DNA from: Conchocele bisecta
Lineage: Eukaryota; Mollusca; Bivalvia; Lucinida; Thyasiridae
Assembly (NCBI GenBank): GCA_029237695.1
Contig: JAQRGA010000165.1
Coordinates: 186,001 to 250,000 of the forward strand
Direction of reading: 5' to 3'
Length of the DNA: 64,000 nt
A program made the position numbers and the translations under genes. How positions within the stretch are numbered: position 1 is the first letter of the stretch; every line of letters begins with the position of its first letter. Shown here in pieces: positions 51,295 through 60,988 of this stretch. Below the pieces are notes generated by a model that was given only the letters and a program-made list of their open reading frames with translations, was not told the origin of the DNA and made no database searches.

Positions 51295-51984
51295 TTAATC
51301 GGTTATTTCAAGAACTACCGAAATCGGGTAATAGTTATTCAACTCTCGCGCTTTATCATCTAGAATATAAATCTTCAACTCGTGGATGTGTCCCGATTCC
51401 AAAACTTTCATCTCGGGGGTTGGGAAGTCTAAGGTCAGGGTCTCACCATAGAAACAGTCGCTGGCGTGCACAGTTTTTAGTAATGTGCTGGGACCTCCGT
51501 CTAACGTGTTGTACGATGTGTTCAATTGATCCAGGTGCACCCTGAGAGTTTTCGTGAAGGCAAAGTTTATTGGGATGTCACCGACGTGCTCGCCCGGGTT
51601 AAACCATCCCTTATTATCAGAAGGGTATGTTGTTGTAAATCCGAGCTGTAAGGCCAACGTCGGGGTGATCCTTACCCGGTAGGCGCGCTCGACGGTGAAG
51701 GTCGCGAGTCTGGTGGCTTTCGAGATTGCGAGGCTGGCTCTACCAGCAAGCTCCGACGCGACAAAAGCTTGGAGATCTCTGAAACTCCAAAGACCTGGTG
51801 GTATTTTGACACCTACCGGTAATCCGTTCTTCATGTAGCCGAACCCTTCGAACTCCTTAACATTTTGCCATCCGACCGTGAAGGTGATTGATCTGAGGCC
51901 TACCCGGCGTTTTCCGCAGCAGTTGTCGATTGACTTTTGAAGTTCACAACTCCCTTTTTGAACATTAGTGATAGTAGCAAACAT
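51295..51984 (-). CDS. Probable penton/minor capsid protein (229 aa)
   Basis: Intact, starting MFATITNVQKGSC at 51984, 14 bp from the divergent truncated gene. SGHIHELKIYILDD and NYYPISVVLEIT form the C-terminal strands. It is the cleanest copy of this gene in the window, and supports the start chosen in E1. Confidence 0.55.
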   Translation of the reverse strand: MFATITNVQKGSCELQKSIDNCCGKRRVGLRSITFTVGWQNVKEFEGFGYMKNGLPVGVKIPPGLWSFRDLQAFVASELAGRASLAISKATRLATFTVERAYRVRITPTLALQLGFTTTYPSDNKGWFNPGEHVGDIPINFAFTKTLRVHLDQLNTSYNTLDGGPSTLLKTVHASDCFYGETLTLDFPTPEMKVLESGHIHELKIYILDDKARELNNYYPISVVLEITD

Positions 51985-51998
51985 AATAATATCTTTCA

Positions 51999-52369
51999 AT
52001 GGATACCAAGGCTTTTGGCTTTAATTCTAATGCAAAGTACGTGGTCGGCGGGGTCTACGCCGCTAAGGTGGGCGCTCCCCGACTGGTGCACCCCACTATC
52101 CAAGTTAGTGGGGAAAAAGGCTTTCGAACCAACTTCCCAGACATCTTTGAACAATATAGGCTGCCCAACATTACTACCATGGAGGACGTGAACGGGTGGA
52201 AAACAACATCGATGCAATTTTGGCAGAATCAGCTCAACTTCGCCGTATGGTGCGCAACAGCTGGATGCGGGGTTTCCTCTCAGGACCATCTGGCCGCGGA
52301 GGATCCATTCTTGAGGGCCGTTTACAACTTTCACACGTATTACACTATTAGGAGGATTCTCAAAGGTTC
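51999..52369 (+). pseudogene. 5' quarter of the unknown ~470-residue gene
   Basis: MDTKAFGFNSNAKYVVGG through YYTIRRILK is present (about 124 codons). At about 52369 the sequence jumps into the C-terminal half of the single-span membrane protein in another frame, so the open frame to 52604 is a deletion artefact. Confidence 0.85.
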
Positions 52370-52629
52370 CACATCCGAAGGCAGCTGTTTCTCCCCCAAC
52401 ATGCTCCAGGTTGGAAGAGCAATCCCCGATTGGTGTAGCTCCTACCCCCTATTACATAGAAATCATCCCGTGGGTTGTTGGTGGTGGTCTGGCAGTTGTG
52501 GGCACCGTGTGTGTGTGGAAATATATTTCGAGACAACCCCCGACACTGTTGGAGGCCGTTCCGAAGAAAGTTACGAAACCGATTGCGCCCCATTTAAACA
52601 TTAATCGCGATCCCTTTTATATGCAATAA
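52370..52629 (+). pseudogene. 3' half of the single-span membrane protein
   Basis: Begins at the deletion junction with GGTTCCACATCCGAAGGCAG, which in E2 encodes VPHPKAA. The membrane span WVVGGGLAVVGTVCVWKYI and the DPFYMQ end are intact. The 5' half is lost in the large deletion. Confidence 0.8.
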
Positions 52630-52829
52630 TGGCTGAAAACGAGGGTAAACTGTTAGTGAATGAGTTGTATCACACCGTGGTGATATCGGTTCTCAGTATC
52701 GGATCGGCTCAACAATTCAAGATGGCCTTCGGAGGGCCCTATCCCAAATTGGGCTTTTATGGGAAAGACGTAATAAACGTGACCTTTAGTGTATTGTCCG
52801 CAATTTCGACCCCGAGATTATCTAATTAA
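52629..52829 (+). CDS. Tiny membrane protein (66 aa)
   Basis: Starts MAENEGKLLVNELYHTVVI with a TAATG overlap of the previous stop. It has a hydrophobic segment and a GGPYPKLGF motif. Its end is longer than in E1 and E2 (SAISTPRLSN). Confidence 0.65.
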   Translation: MAENEGKLLVNELYHTVVISVLSIGSAQQFKMAFGGPYPKLGFYGKDVINVTFSVLSAISTPRLSN

Positions 52830-52864
52830 AGCTGGAATTCTACCCGCTAATATATGGAAATAAA

Positions 52865-53302
52865 ATGGCTACGCTCGCATTAATAGTAGGTGGTGCGGTG
52901 GTGAACGCATTGGCTTTCAGCGGTAGCAACTTTTTCTTCTCGAAACTGAAAAGCTCGGACGCGGATGAGGAGCGCAAGCGTCACGATTTAGCTATAGAAC
53001 AACTCAATAGCGCAAAGGAAGCATGGTCGGAAAAACTAATCAGTCGTCTGGACTGGCTCAATGAAGATCTTCGACGAGAGAATCACGCCGTGCAAACTTT
53101 CCGGAACGTTGACGAAGCCATGCGCGAATACGCGCGGGTATATCCGCATAAAATTCTCGCGCCGCTGGATCACGAGCCCCAACTTTCAGATTTCTATGTA
53201 CCGTCAGAGGCCCAAAAAGACCGCGAGATCGCGTTCATCATCGTGGGAATGGGTGTGGTGGGTCTCATCGGCTACTATATTGAAAAAACAATAAGCAATT
53301 GA
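52865..53302 (+). CDS. Two-span small membrane protein (145 aa)
   Basis: The intact reference copy. The N-terminal segment LALIVGGAVVNALAFSG, a charged helical middle (DADEERKRHDLAIEQLNSAK, RRENHAVQTFRNVDEAMREY), a PSEAQKDREI motif and a C-terminal span (FIIVGMGVVGLIGYYI) can be seen. A virion membrane or host-membrane protein is likely; no family recognised. Confidence 0.7.
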   Translation: MATLALIVGGAVVNALAFSGSNFFFSKLKSSDADEERKRHDLAIEQLNSAKEAWSEKLISRLDWLNEDLRRENHAVQTFRNVDEAMREYARVYPHKILAPLDHEPQLSDFYVPSEAQKDREIAFIIVGMGVVGLIGYYIEKTISN

Positions 53303-53327
53303 ACTTTTTTAATATATATATAGAACG

Positions 53328-53651
53328 ATGTTAGTTGACGAGCTTTATTACGCTTTGATCGATGTAGGCTACACGGCCATTAAACACCGTTTAGCTGGTG
53401 CAAAGGGTCTGATCAGTCTGGCCCAAGACTCTCTAGAGACGTGGCGCGAGGACGAACGATCGGCCACCCTTTTCGCAAAACGAATGTTAGATTCCTCCGA
53501 TATCCTTGAAAACTTAACCGGCAACTGCAGCGAAACTTCCAACAAAGGTGTATTATTAACGACGCAGTTACCGGACGATCTGGCGAGGGCGTGTTGGAGA
53601 CTGTTCGACCTATTAGAATACCTCGCATACGATGGACACGCGCAAGCTTGA
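53328..53651 (+). CDS. Conserved small protein of unknown function (107 aa)
   Basis: The intact homologue of E1 7296-7670, without the palindrome-bearing insertion. MLVDELYYALIDVGYTAIKH, WREDERSATLFAKRML and LPDDLARACWRL are conserved. It overlaps the integrase start by 20 bp. Confidence 0.7.
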   Translation: MLVDELYYALIDVGYTAIKHRLAGAKGLISLAQDSLETWREDERSATLFAKRMLDSSDILENLTGNCSETSNKGVLLTTQLPDDLARACWRLFDLLEYLAYDGHAQA

Positions 53652-54664
53652 TAGCAAACTATCGACTCGCTTAGTGCGCAAGCTAGCGAACACGTACTAC
53701 AGCCCCCGCGGCTACTGGAAGGGACTCGCGGCCATCAAGAATCTCGTGGCGGCGACCAAGATTTCCGAAAACGCAGCCAAGGAATGGCTCAAGAAGCAGG
53801 CCATCTGGCAAATTTATTTGCCCGCGCCTCACAATATTCCGCGCCCGAAATTCGACGTGCCGGTGCCGAACGAAGTCCACCAAGCGGATCTCCTGTTTGT
53901 CCCTCACGATCGCGTCGCGTCGCAAGACGTACAAGTACGCACTAACAATCGTTGACGTAACGAGTCGGTATAAGGGGGCTGAGCCGCTGGCCACTAAAGA
54001 GTCTAAGGAGGTTGCCGAGGCTCTTTCCCGAATATATAAGAGGAGTCCTCTCAATTGGCCGAATCTTCTCCAGGTCGATCCTGGACGCGAGTTCATGGGC
54101 GCGGTCTCTCATCTATTGTCTAAGCACAACGTTTCTGTCAGACGCGGCCGCGTCAACATCCACCGAAACCAGGGGATCGTGGAGCGCTTCAATCGAACCC
54201 TGGCTGAGAGACTGTTCGGTCACCAATACGCCAAAGAACTTGTAGACCCTCATTCGCGATCGACCGAGTGGGTGGCCAGACTGCCCGCCGTGGTCTCCGC
54301 ACTGAACGGAGAGGTGACCAGATTGATCGATAAGAAGCCTGTAGATGCTATCAAGGTTAAAAGGGTGACGAGCAAGCCCTCTGCCGTCTCGCGCGGGCGA
54401 CCCGTTGGTTTAGAGAAGCAACGGCTTCCATCGGATGTTGACGTCCGGTACCTCTATCAACCGGGAGAGCTCGAGGGTGGCAGCCGCCGCGCGACTGATC
54501 CCGTTTGGTCTCTCAATGTATATCATCTAGATCGATCTATTACCAAACCCGATGAGCCCGTGCTCTACTATTTGGCTGATGGTCCAGCGCGCGGTTTTGT
54601 TCGCGAAGAACTTCTTATGGTACCTTCTGACACCCAGCTACCCCCGGATCGTCAGGGTCTTTAG
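53632..54664 (+). pseudogene. int: Retrovirus-type integrase, single frameshift
   Basis: The N-terminal part (53632-53955) includes the helix-turn-helix-like region and HQADLLFVPHD with the first acidic residue. One extra base near 53920, in a GTCGCGTCGC stretch, shifts the frame. The rest (to 54664) has TIVDVTSRY, VDPGREF and GIVERFNRTL plus the SH3-like tail with VLYYLADGP. All D,D-E residues are present, so only one indel separates it from an open gene. It converges on PolB. Confidence 0.88.
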
Positions 54665-54699
54665 TATTCTCCCCTTTTTCAGTCCTTTTTTTTTTTTAC

Positions 54700-57600
54700 C
54701 TATCCCATAATCTCGGTGTGTAACCCGTCTTCCATCACTCTCCTCTTGTCGTAGTACGCCGACAACCCCAACTTCTCCTGCTTGTACGTCTTCATCACCC
54801 CGTTAACCATTCGGAATCCCCTGTTCTCCGCCATATCCCTACCCCCTTCGAGAGCACACTTGTACCTTCCCCAAGTCAGATCGTTAGATCTCTTCGACAT
54901 CCCCTTGGCCGAGTACTTAGATTTTCCGTCACCGCTCACGTAGTAACACTTGCTACACAGAGCGATGGCTCTATCTCCCTCAAATTCCAGCTTGAACAGT
55001 CCCGGAGTTCTGTTGCTCCACGAGTCCCACGCCAACCACTCGGCCTTCTCCTTATTGAACTTTCTCTTCATCTTCTTTTTCACCACCTTCGCCAGCGTCT
55101 TCTCCGACAGCGCGAAGTACATGCTGTCAGTGTCCATCTGTATCAGTTCGAAATCTCCGCGATCCACGTACTTGTCCAAGAAGTCGTAATAGAACTCGAG
55201 CATCCGGAGCTTGGCCAACTGGTAGACCGCTATGCCACACTGAAACGGTCTGTTGATCACCACTCGAGTCTTCCTGCTCGATATCTCGTAAGCCTCCCCA
55301 ATCTCCTCCAGGTCTTCGAACCACGCCGACCTCAGTGCCCGGTCGACAGTCTGCTCATCCTTCGTATATGTGGTGTTCATGTGTCTCTCTTGTGCCTCTA
55401 TCAGCTTGCCACAACACGCGTTGCCAACCAGTTTGAATATCTCCGCCAACACGACGTCCCCCGTCCGTCTGGCGGCAGTGACAAATTCCACGAACCATTG
55501 GAACGGTTTGCCGGGCGTGTAGTCTATCACCCTATGCACCGCCTTGATTTCCAGACCGTGCTCCAGATACCACTTTAGCAGCAGGGAGTATATGATCATC
55601 TTCTTGGCGGATAGGGCCCCAATGAGCTTTCTCTGCCCTTCGACCCTAGTCCTCCCGGTCCTGGCCAGGTAGTCCTTCATGTGCTGCGGAACCTCGGTCT
55701 CATTGACTTCTCGATTAACGAACAGCGGCGACATTTCAGAGAACTTGTATCTCAACGTTTCCGAGATCTCTATATCCAACTCCGAACCACTTTTCACTCC
55801 TGACCTTCCTCACGAAACGGTGTATATACGCCTGTCTTTCCGGGTCGTCACACGTCCATATCTGCTCATCACCACACGGCATGTCCTTCGACAGAGTAGA
55901 TAGGTACAGAGCATTGGCGTCGTACCCAAGCACCGCCTTGCACATCTTCTCCTCCCGACTCCCCACCTGACCCCTGATCGTTGACCTGCCAACCTCGGCG
56001 TATCTGGAGAATACTATGCACGGACCACCGACCAATCCCTCCTTCATCATCGCGTAAGTCTCATCTTTCGGTGACCACAGCTCGGGCGTGTTCGCCTTCC
56101 CATCGATCGTCCCACGAAGTAGGTACTGAATGGAAACACTGGGCAGAGACACGGCATCCTTGAGTATGTCCACGCCTCTCCCCCTGTAGAACTCCGTCAT
56201 TTTAGTCAGAGCCTCCAGGAACGGTCCTACATCCAAGTCGTTGTAGTGTTGCAACCATTCATTGAACGTCTTCATCCCATTTTCTCGGAATACCTTCTTA
56301 CACTCTTTCCACTCGGACAACAACAGTAGGAACTCACCCTTCAACTTCGAGTACCACTCGGAATAGTCTGGCAGCCCCGGATGGTCGAGCTTGTCCGCGC
56401 TATCGAACCACTCGTACGGGAAGTGAGACTTTATCGTTTTACAGTCGTACGCCTTAACCCACCGGTCGTACGTGGTACCGGGTCCCAGATACTGGATGAT
56501 GTCGAGAAATCTAAACTCCGGGGTAAACAGAAACATCGTCGTGCTGGCTCTCTTTCCGACCATCACCTCATTCACGGTGGCTGCCAACTTCTCGACAAGG
56601 TACCGCTTGATGAGATTCAGGTCGTACCTGCTGCAGTTGAACCCCACCACCGGTACTTGGTCGATCCACGAGACGATCTTCTCTCGCTGAGGTTTCGACA
56701 ACATCTCTATGTCGGTCGGAAGATACTTCTTCCTAACCCCATCCCTGATGACTTTACAGCTCGGTCACGAACTTCTCGACCAGAGTGTCGGGGTCTCGTT
56801 CGCAGATGTGGGAGATCCCCTCGTGCATCGTATCCCCCAACGACACCGATATAGGGACGTTCTCGACCTCGAGGGTCAGGTCTTTGGTGGGTCGCGTGGT
56901 TTTCGACTTGTCGAGATACGCCTCGAAGTCGTAGACTATCTGGTGAGGATACAGAGTCGTCTCCTCCTCGCGCGGCGATTGTGGATAGTGGGTATTCACC
57001 TCATTCAACCACTCGCACTCCCACATCACCACCAGCTCGTAACCCGCCTTCCTTATCTTGGCGTCTTGGATTTTCGTCCTCTTGTACAGCGATCTCGCGT
57101 TACATCTCATGCAATGCGTCGGACACCCGTGCCAGTAACATCCGTGAAACTTAAACACGGTCTTGATTTCGTGACAGTAGCCGTCGACCGGATCGCCGGC
57201 CACCCACCTCTCCCCGCCGTGACCGCATCTCGCGTGATGTATGTGCTTTCCCACCCTCTCCTCTTCTCTGCTCAACCATCGAATCGACACCGCACTCTCT
57301 GACCCATTGGGATAGAACGCCTTCTCGTATGCCGACTGCGGTCTATCTACCCTATTACATGGACATGTCACCACGGTCTTCCCACCCATGCAGGTGGTCG
57401 CGTGCCTGTGCATGTTACACGACTTTTTGAACCGTTGTTGGCATCCGGAGCACCCGTACTCGTTCGTTATCTTGCGGAGGTTCGTTATGAGGAACGAGTG
57501 ACCTCCAAACATTCCTATCGTCATGATCTTCTCCCCAACCGCGTCGTAGTTTGCCGGAGACTTCATTAGGTACCACACTCCGTCGGCGGTGGGCTCGTAA

Positions 57601-58437
57601 ACGCGAATGCCCAGCTTGAAGCGCTCTTCTACCTTCTTAATATCGTCCAGGGGGATTCCCTTACTACCCGGTCCGTTATCGTGACCGAGGTAATCTCGAG
57701 CCAGAGCTCGTGCCTTCTCACAACAGCGGTCGGGTCTCCCTCCACGATGGATGGCTATGCACCTAAACAGACAAAAGTAGTCGTCGTACGTATCGACGGA
57801 ATACATTCCCTTTTTCTGTCTTAACCAATCGGGGAGTTTTCCCGCTCCCATGAGAAGTTGTTGCGCATCGATGATCATCTTCACCTTGACCGATATCCAA
57901 CGAACTAAGGTCCATTTTGTGTTTGGTCTATCGACTTTGTCGATGTCCATTCGACCTCTCTCTCTATCGGATATCCAACTCTCGGCTTTGGCGATCTCGT
58001 TTATCCACGGACTACCCTTTGATTGTTTGTGATAGATCATCGTTTCGTCGGTCTCGATGTTCCTAATACGATACGAGCACGAATACCTCAGATAACACGC
58101 CGTGGTCATCTCTGGGCGAATTTTATTCATTATGCGATTAGCGATCTCCCCGTCTACCCCCTCTCAAAAGTCCATACTATCTTCCTCCTACCCCTATCAA
58201 CAGTTTCCCTAGCTTCGGCATATTCGAAACCCTGGGACCCTCCTCCACCAAATCTCTGGCGAGCTGTCTCCTACTCTTAGGAGGTCTCCCCGCCAGGCCT
58301 TGATAAATCTTATTGTAGTACGCTTTGTATAGTGGTTTTCTGCGCGCGCTGGGATCTTCTTTTACACGCTGTCTCAAACCTCTTAGGGAAATTCCCCAAC
58401 TCTTAGCTTGCTCTCTCATTTGCTTTATGGTAGACAT
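54700..58437 (-). pseudogene. polB: Protein-primed DNA polymerase B, broken
   Basis: Start MSTIKQMREQAKSWGI at 58437. Breaks are an in-frame internal deletion near 58375 with a frameshift near 58235, a frameshift near 58163, a stop/frameshift at about 56754 and a frameshift near 55790. The parts between are long and clean. They include DDYFCLFRC, the C2H2 finger YGCSGCQQRF, HARCGHGGERW, VDGYC and FHGCYWHGC, exonuclease-type YDFEAYL, motif A YDANALYLSTL, motif B KLVGNACCGK and motif C MDTDSMYF. It is less decayed than E2's copy. Confidence 0.9.
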
Positions 58438-58707
58438 TATACGGAGTATAACCAATGGAATTCTTGTCTCTAATAGGGCGTAAGTTGCCGATATTTATGA
58501 CAGATTGTCATATATACCGAGTATAACCAATGGAATTCTTGTCTCTAATAGGGTGTAAGTTGCCGATATTTATGACAGATTGTCATATATATACTGAGTA
58601 TAACCAATGGAATTCTTTTCTCTAATAGGGTGTAAGTTGCCAATATTTATGACAGATTGTCATATATACTGAGTATAACCAATGGATTTCTTATCTCTAA
58701 TAGGGTG
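58438..58707 (-). promoter_or_regulatory. Four ~75-bp repeats upstream of PolB
   Basis: Read on the minus strand, four units of CCTATTAGAGA(C/T)AAGAA(A/T)TCC followed by ATTGGTTATACTC(A/G)GTATA are spaced by GACAATCTGTCATAAATATC-like sequence. They match the E2 array. The last unit abuts the PolB ATG. Confidence 0.7.
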
Positions 58708-58726
58708 AATTTCATCTTCGCTTCGT

Positions 58727-58791
58727 GGTCGTGTGGGCTAAGGCGCCACTCTATGGAGACGTGGGTTGTGAGTTCGAATCTCGGCTGGACC
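58727..58791 (+). ncRNA. tRNA-Leu-like Pol III unit candidate
   Basis: TGTGGGCTAAGGCGCCA resembles the D-arm of tRNA-Leu. ATGGAGACGTGGG resembles its variable arm, and GAGTTCGAATCTC is a good B box. GGTC at the start can pair with GACC at the end. A T-rich run follows (58798-58820), a possible terminator. At 65 nt it is too short for a complete tRNA, and the anticodon arm is missing. Related units lie near the ends of E1 and E4. Confidence 0.5.
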
Positions 58792-58865
58792 TAAAACTTT
58801 TTTTATTTTTTTATTTTTTATCCTTACAACTGCATGCTAATGGTGTTCCTATCCGTCCGCTCTAG

Positions 58866-59053
58866 TAAATATATGGTCTCGTGGTTGCTGAAAAATATTT
58901 TTCCATTCTTCTCATACATACCCGCCGAACAGTGGGGGAAAATCCGAGTAGTATATATGAGTTAAACATGATACCACCTCCTGATGGGAGGCACCGCGTG
59001 TAGCGGGGGGCTTCCATCAGTAGGTGGTATCTTTTTGACTCTTATATACTACT
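58866..59053. repeat. E3 right TIR with 107-bp terminal palindrome
   Basis: The inverted copy of 49447-49625, ending ATATACTACT at 59053. The palindrome covers 58947-59053. Confidence 0.92.
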
Positions 59054-59058
59054 AGACT

Positions 59059-59350
59059 CGTGGGCCGAAAACTAGAGGCCAAGAGTCGAAAGCACGATCG
59101 AATAGCGGTTCACGCGAGGTCTAAGAAAAACAGTATCGACGTTATCGTGTCGAAAGCGATAGCCGACAACGATATATCAGATAGCGAGTTCAAACTGGTC
59201 GTCGAAGAGATGGCCAGGTACCAGGAGTTAAAGGTCACGATCCGGTCCAAGGCCCAACCACAAATTCTCGTGGACGAAGACGCAAAAAAACTCGTCATGG
59301 AGGGGAGGGCCGACGAGAGAAAAAATCTCCTCGCCCGCCTCGGGACGTGA
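59059..59350 (+). pseudogene. Two-span membrane protein, 3' half (split by E3)
   Basis: Continues the gene cut at 49446: after the duplicated AGACT the reading goes on with GRKLEAKSRKHDRIAVHARS, VEEMARYQELKV and ends ADERKNLLARLG. Together with the 5' half it shows the E2 gene was otherwise intact when E3 entered. Confidence 0.88.
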
Positions 59351-59484
59351 TATGCTTATTCGCGTGTTTGAGGCAGCAGGAGATTCCTCCACCATACAGT
59401 CCAGCTGTTCCGACGGCCCCTCCATACGGAACATAAAACTGTTTCGGGCCCCGTTACGCCACCGGGACTTATCAAAATTACACA

Positions 59485-59778
59485 TCAGATCGATTCTATC
59501 TTTCTAACTGTCTTTCCGATTTGAATTATTACTAAACGATAATACTTGCGAGCACGTAATTCCTTGCTAACCAGTCGATGCGTAGCCTGAGTGCCACCGC
59601 ATAGTGGACATAGCAGTGCCTCGGATTTGGTCCCTATCACGCAATGCCGACATGGGCAAGGCGAAACGGACCATCTTCCCATCCACGCCCGGTGATGCTT
59701 GCAATACTCGTAAATACCGGTACGATGACACCTCTCGTGACTACCTGTCTTCAACCACGCACAATTAACTAGAACCAT
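59485..59778 (-). CDS. Zinc-ribbon-like small protein (97 aa)
   Basis: The E2 copy of the terminal zinc-ribbon gene: MVLVNCAWLKTGSHERC, CKHH, PCRHC, CPLCGG and the basic C-terminus. It is still open although E2 is mostly decayed. Upstream (59789-59830) lies one promoter-type repeat. Confidence 0.7.
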   Translation of the reverse strand: MVLVNCAWLKTGSHERCHRTGIYEYCKHHRAWMGRWSVSPCPCRHCVIGTKSEALLCPLCGGTQATHRLVSKELRARKYYRLVIIQIGKTVRKIESI

Positions 59779-59788
59779 TGTGCGATTA

Positions 59789-59830
59789 TATATACGGAGT
59801 ATAATCAATGGATTTCTTATCTCTAATAGG
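59789..59830 (-). promoter_or_regulatory. Single promoter-type repeat before the zinc-ribbon gene
   Basis: Minus-strand CCCTATTAGAGATAAGAAAT with CCATTGATTATACTCCGTAT, equivalent to the unit in E3 at 49651-49692. Confidence 0.6.
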
Positions 59831-59843
59831 GCATATCTTCTCA

Positions 59844-60034
59844 TGCCAGAAATATATGGTCTCGTGTTGATTAAAAATATGTTCCACTCTTCTCATATAT
59901 ACCCACCGAACAGTGGGGGAAAAAACAAGTAGTATTTGAGAGTCAACAACGATACCACCTCTTGGTGGGGGGCACCGCGCGTCGCGGGGTGCCTTCCACA
60001 AGAGGTGGTATCGTTTTGACTCTCATATACTACT
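59844..60034. repeat. E2 right TIR with terminal palindrome
   Basis: The outer 103 bp (59932-60034) form a palindrome, AGTAGTATTTGAGAGTCAA mirrored by TTGACTCTCATATACTACT, with a GATACCACCTC/GAGGTGGTATC inner pair and a GC-rich centre. It matches 35611-35770 and, more loosely, the E3 TIRs. Confidence 0.9.
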
Positions 60035-60170
60035 AATGTTAATTTATTATGAAAATCACTATAATTACACGTTAGCTTTATTGTACTGGCATGTATGTAC
60101 TTAACTGTATTTCACATGTGTTTGCTATTACAGGCTTATACATACATGTACTTAATTGCTTAGATGTTAC
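60035..60170. other. Short AT-rich host segment between E2 and E4
   Basis: About 136 bp of AT-rich DNA. GTTAC next to CTGAAAG at 60165-60171 could be a minus-strand splice donor (CAG/GTAAC). Confidence 0.4.
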
Positions 60171-60327
60171 CTGAAAGTCCACCGACGTCGGCTCCGTCGG
60201 TCGCATACTGGATCGAAACCGGTAGACGGCTCTCTTCACCAGCGCAGTCTTCGGCTTCAGGAATCGGACGGTAGGTGCGATGTCCGTGACCTCCTCGACT
60301 ATGTCAGTGGCGGGCCGAAACAGCTGC
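60171..60327 (-). CDS. Possible host exon truncated by E4
   Basis: A GC-richer stretch is open on the minus strand for about 52 codons (motifs TDIVEEVTDIAP, RAVYRFRSSMRPTEP) and ends at CAG followed by GTAAC, a plausible splice donor. It runs straight into the left end of E4, so an upstream part may have been separated by the insertion. I do not recognise the protein. It could also be a chance ORF. Confidence 0.3.
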
Positions 60328-60490
60328 AGTAGTAGTAAGGGAGTTAAAATGATACCACTTACCGTGATATCATTTATAACCCTTTATAATACCCCCACCA
60401 CCCCCGAAAAATCAAAAAATTGGTTAACGAGGAAATTGTCTCCCCGACAGAAAATTTATGAATTTTTTGAGAAAATAATTTTGAAAAGAG
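60328..60490. repeat. E4 terminal repeat with palindrome
   Basis: AGTAGTAAGGGAGTTAAAAT followed by inverted CATTTATAACCCTTTATAA forms a palindrome of about 65 bp. CCCCCACCACCCCCGAAAAA, GGTTAACGAG and GACAGAAAATTTATGAATTT follow, all shared with the TIR of E1. The exact first base is ambiguous because AGT is repeated (60328 or 60331). Confidence 0.85.
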
Positions 60491-60564
60491 GGAGTCAAAA
60501 TGAGTACCAATTATATTGGTAATTGACTTTTGAAAGTATGTATTGGTGTCATAAATACATCATG

Positions 60565-60625
60565 CTTTTTTTCACGTCCAATTGAACAGATACATTTCAT
60601 AGGTTATAAAATATTATTAGAGAAA
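60565..60625 (+). promoter_or_regulatory. Probable promoter of the terminal gene
   Basis: CACGTCCAATTGAACAGATA followed by CATTTCATAGGTTATAAAAT matches the block in front of PolB in E1 (2245-2316). Confidence 0.5.
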
Positions 60626-60988
60626 ATGGATAATACAATACAATTGGAATTGAAAGTTTTTAATGCCTGTGTTGAAGAAGTTTACAAAGAATACGGGGGT
60701 TATAGTCCTATATATAAATTCTATAAAATGAGAACACTAGGCGATATCGAATACATGAAATACCAGCGTAATTTATTACGCTCCGATAAAAACGTTGCAT
60801 TTACAATATTATACCGGCAATTATGTCAACTATACAAGAGGCAAATACAAACATTAAGACGGATAATGCGTATTGGATATGAAACTAAGGTGTATTATAT
60901 AAAATTGTTAAAACCCAACGATTCGTTTACGAATGTACATTTCTACGATATCGCTTATAAAGATATGTATATTATTGAACAGAACTAA
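60626..60988 (+). CDS. Small basic terminal protein (120 aa)
   Basis: A homologue of E1 17499-17867, nearly identical in the middle (KMRTLGDIEYMKYQRN, KNVAFTILYRQLCQLYKRQI). It differs at the N-terminus and at the last ten residues. It is intact in both elements, which suggests recent activity or constraint. The role is unknown. Confidence 0.7.
   Translation: MDNTIQLELKVFNACVEEVYKEYGGYSPIYKFYKMRTLGDIEYMKYQRNLLRSDKNVAFTILYRQLCQLYKRQIQTLRRIMRIGYETKVYYIKLLKPNDSFTNVHFYDIAYKDMYIIEQN

Larger units (their letters stand above)
49447..59053 (-). mobile_element. E3: internally deleted Polinton-like element within E2
   Basis: This 9607-bp element has inverted repeats of about 180 bp, starting AGTAGTATATAAGAG, and a 5-bp duplication AGACT. 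It is in the opposite orientation to E2. It keeps PolB, integrase, several membrane proteins, penton, fibre, membrane protein and zinc-ribbon gene. A deletion near 52369 removes the rest of the unknown 470-residue gene, the coiled-coil gene, MCP, ATPase, the 195-residue membrane protein and part of another. It cannot make a virion by itself. Confidence 0.92.
35611..60034 (+). mobile_element. E2: decayed Polinton-like element, split by E3
   Basis: E2 covers 35611-49446 and 59054-60034, about 14.8 kb when E3 is left out. Order and orientation are PolB (+), integrase and membrane genes (-), ATPase and MCP (-), coiled-coil (+), unknown 467-residue gene (-), penton and fibre (+), membrane protein (+, split), zinc-ribbon (-), right TIR. 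The left TIR is degraded. Most enzyme genes carry several stops and frameshifts, more than E3, which agrees with E2 being older. Confidence 0.88.

Noticed and set aside
52370..52604. Chimeric 201-residue protein in E3
   Set aside because: Its second part is an out-of-frame reading of the membrane-protein gene created by the deletion.
58727..58791. A functional tRNA-Leu gene
   Set aside because: Only 65 nt, no anticodon arm, and a mismatched acceptor stem. Kept as a tRNA-like unit only.
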